Origin: Caryophanales bacterium UBA970
GTDB taxonomy: Bacteria; Bacillota_I; Bacilli_A; RFN20; CAG-826
Assembly (NCBI GenBank): GCA_002292805.1
Contig: DBCA01000104.1
Coordinates: forward strand, 1-7,959
DNA length: 7,959 nt
Reading direction: 5' to 3'
This document shows, in pieces, positions 7,096-7,959 of this stretch. The notes under the pieces are model-generated. The model worked only from the letters and a program-made list of their open reading frames with translations. It was not told the DNA's origin and made no database searches. Numbering within the stretch: position 1 is the stretch's first letter; every line of letters starts with the position of its first letter. The position numbers were made by a program, and so were the translations under genes.

Positions 7096-7716
7096 ATGAA
7101 AGAATCTGACTTATTCAAGCCAGTTGCAACCTTATTAAAGGCACAAGGATATGTGGTCCAAGGGGAAATCAAAAACCTTGATGTTTTTGCGGTTAAAGGC
7201 AAAACAACCATCGCCGTCGAAATGAAATTGGCTATCAATCTAAAACTGATTTATCAAGTGGTAGACCGTTTAAAACTTGTTGATCTTGTTTATCTTGCCG
7301 TTCCCCAAAAGGCGTTGAAGGCTTTAAAAAGACAGCAAAAACTATTGTTGGCATTATTAAGAAAATTAGAAGTTGGGCTCATCACCGTCCAAGATGATCG
7401 TGCCATCGTTGTCCTTGAAGCAAAACCATTTGATGCAGTGCAAAGCCATCAACGAAACAAGAGAAAACAACAAGGATTGATGAAAGAGTTCTTACAACGA
7501 CTCGATCACCCGCAAATCGGTGGCGTGAAAGGCCCAAGAATAACAGCCTATCGTCTCCGAGCGATGAAAATCAAAGACGTCATGACTCAAGGAAAAACTT
7601 ATACGATTCAACAATTAAAAGCCTTAACCAAAGTTTATGATGTCGCATCCATTCTTCGGCACAATTATTATGGTTGGTTCTCACACCCATCCCGCGGCCT
7701 TTACTCATTACGTTAA
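7096..7716 (+). CDS. DUF2161-type PD-(D/E)XK nuclease-like protein
   Basis: This 206-residue protein matches the DUF2161 family (often labelled putative PD-(D/E)XK phosphodiesterase), recognised from memory of its pattern. The N-terminus MKESDLFKPVATLLKAQGY is followed by a nuclease-like core: Glu24, Asp29 in NLDVFAV, and Glu42-x-Lys44 in AVEMKL. These give the D...ExK arrangement of that fold. A Leu/Lys-rich helical segment (71-92) and a basic stretch (118-126, SHQRNKRKQ) follow. The family-typical C-terminus is present: GGVKGPRITAYR (142-153), SILRHNYYGWF (185-195) and a Gly-Leu-Tyr end. That end looks like a small DNA-binding wing, which is an inference. There is no signal peptide or membrane helix. 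The ribosome site is weak, the next in-frame stop upstream (7084) fixes ATG 7096, and no convincing promoter is seen in 7004-7095. The gene stands alone. Substrate and role are unknown. Confidence 0.8.
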   Translation: MKESDLFKPVATLLKAQGYVVQGEIKNLDVFAVKGKTTIAVEMKLAINLKLIYQVVDRLKLVDLVYLAVPQKALKALKRQQKLLLALLRKLEVGLITVQDDRAIVVLEAKPFDAVQSHQRNKRKQQGLMKEFLQRLDHPQIGGVKGPRITAYRLRAMKIKDVMTQGKTYTIQQLKALTKVYDVASILRHNYYGWFSHPSRGLYSLR

Positions 7717-7827
7717 TTTCATCGTGAATTGATTGGTTTCAAATCACCGATTCATTACATATCTTCAGCGGTTGTGCAAAAATAAAGTCTCTGTATTTGT
7801 GATCCACGCCAAAACACTGTTCAAATT
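7717..7827. other. Gene-free gap after the DUF2161 gene
   Basis: I see no reading frame with a plausible start site on either strand and no tRNA-like fold. An imperfect inverted repeat (TGAAT...TGGT with ACCGATTCA, about 7727-7756) has a bulge and no T-run, so I do not call it a terminator. The transcript end of the DUF2161 gene is therefore unclear. Confidence 0.5.
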
Positions 7828-7857
7828 TTTACCTTTAATTTTTTAATCATATATAAT
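7828..7857 (+). promoter_or_regulatory. Promoter of the gene starting at 7880
   Basis: A perfect TATAAT (7852-7857) lies 18 bases after TTTACC (7828-7833, four of six matches to the -35 consensus), within a very AT-rich stretch that may help as an UP-like or melting element. The predicted start near 7864 leaves a leader of only about 16 bases, just enough for the AGGAG site. Confidence 0.6.
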
Positions 7858-7879
7858 TTTTCTAATAGGAGATCAAATC

Positions 7880-7959
7880 ATGAGTAATTCTTTATCACAC
7901 AAGCCAAATTCACAAACCAATCGCAATCCATTGAAGGGAATCCTTGGTGGAGCCTTACT
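7880..7959 (+). CDS. Unidentified protein, N-terminal 26 codons only (runs off window)
   Basis: An open frame starts at ATG 7880 behind a good SD, AGGAG (7867-7871), with an eight-base spacer and its own promoter. The visible protein starts MSNSLSHKPNSQTNRNP, a polar stretch rich in Ser and Asn. It turns hydrophobic and glycine-rich at KGILGGAL as the window ends. That change suggests a short cytoplasmic lead into a first membrane segment, but too little is visible to name a family. It is not a classical signal peptide, since the charged part is long and weakly basic. Confidence 0.7.
   Translation, partial: MSNSLSHKPNSQTNRNPLKGILGGAL

Noticed and set aside
7727..7756. Terminator after the DUF2161 gene
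   Set aside because: The inverted repeat is interrupted by a four-base bulge and is not followed by a run of Ts.

Overview
All recognisable genes lie on the + strand and are bacterial housekeeping genes of the Bacillota/Mycoplasmatota type. The order mfd - rqcP - tilS - ftsH - lysS is a condensed version of the Bacillus subtilis mfd-to-lysS region. It lacks the sporulation genes and divIC between mfd and tilS, hprT between tilS and ftsH, and coaX, hslO and dusB before lysS. The moderately AT-rich sequence, the missing sporulation genes and the TilS motifs (such as a YYGI segment) suggest a wall-less or non-sporulating lineage near Acholeplasmatales, Izemoplasmatales or Erysipelotrichales. That placement is an inference. 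Tryptophan is encoded by TGG, no reading frame contains TGA, and the nine visible stops are eight TAA and one TAG. The code therefore need not be the TGA=Trp code of true mycoplasmas.

Region 1 (1-2256) holds the 3' end of mfd (transcription-repair coupling), a small S4-domain gene of the rqcP/yabO type (ribosome quality control), and tilS (tRNA-Ile2 lysidine synthase). They are tightly packed, and tilS starts about 40 bases inside rqcP. Region 2 (2257-5764) has a promoter region, then ftsH (membrane AAA+ zinc protease) and lysS (class II lysyl-tRNA synthetase) two bases apart, closed by a small hairpin with a T-run. TilS uses lysine and LysS charges tRNA with it, so the block is rich in translation and quality-control functions.

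Region 3 (5765-7003) is the classic rpsF - ssb - rpsR operon. It has a well-formed sigma-A-type promoter (TTTACA, 17 bases, TATACT). Its structured leader can pair with the Shine-Dalgarno of rpsF and resembles the place where the S6:S18 complex is known to autoregulate. A strong intrinsic terminator closes the operon.

Region 4 (7004-7959) holds a stand-alone gene for a DUF2161-type PD-(D/E)XK nuclease-like protein with a C-terminal conserved block. After it come a gene-free gap of about 160 bases, a promoter, and the first 26 codons of an unrecognised gene that runs off the window.

I found no mobile elements, CRISPR arrays, tRNA or rRNA genes, and no clear new multi-gene system. The points most worth a second look are the altered PP-loop motif in TilS, the rpsF leader RNA and the DUF2161 gene.
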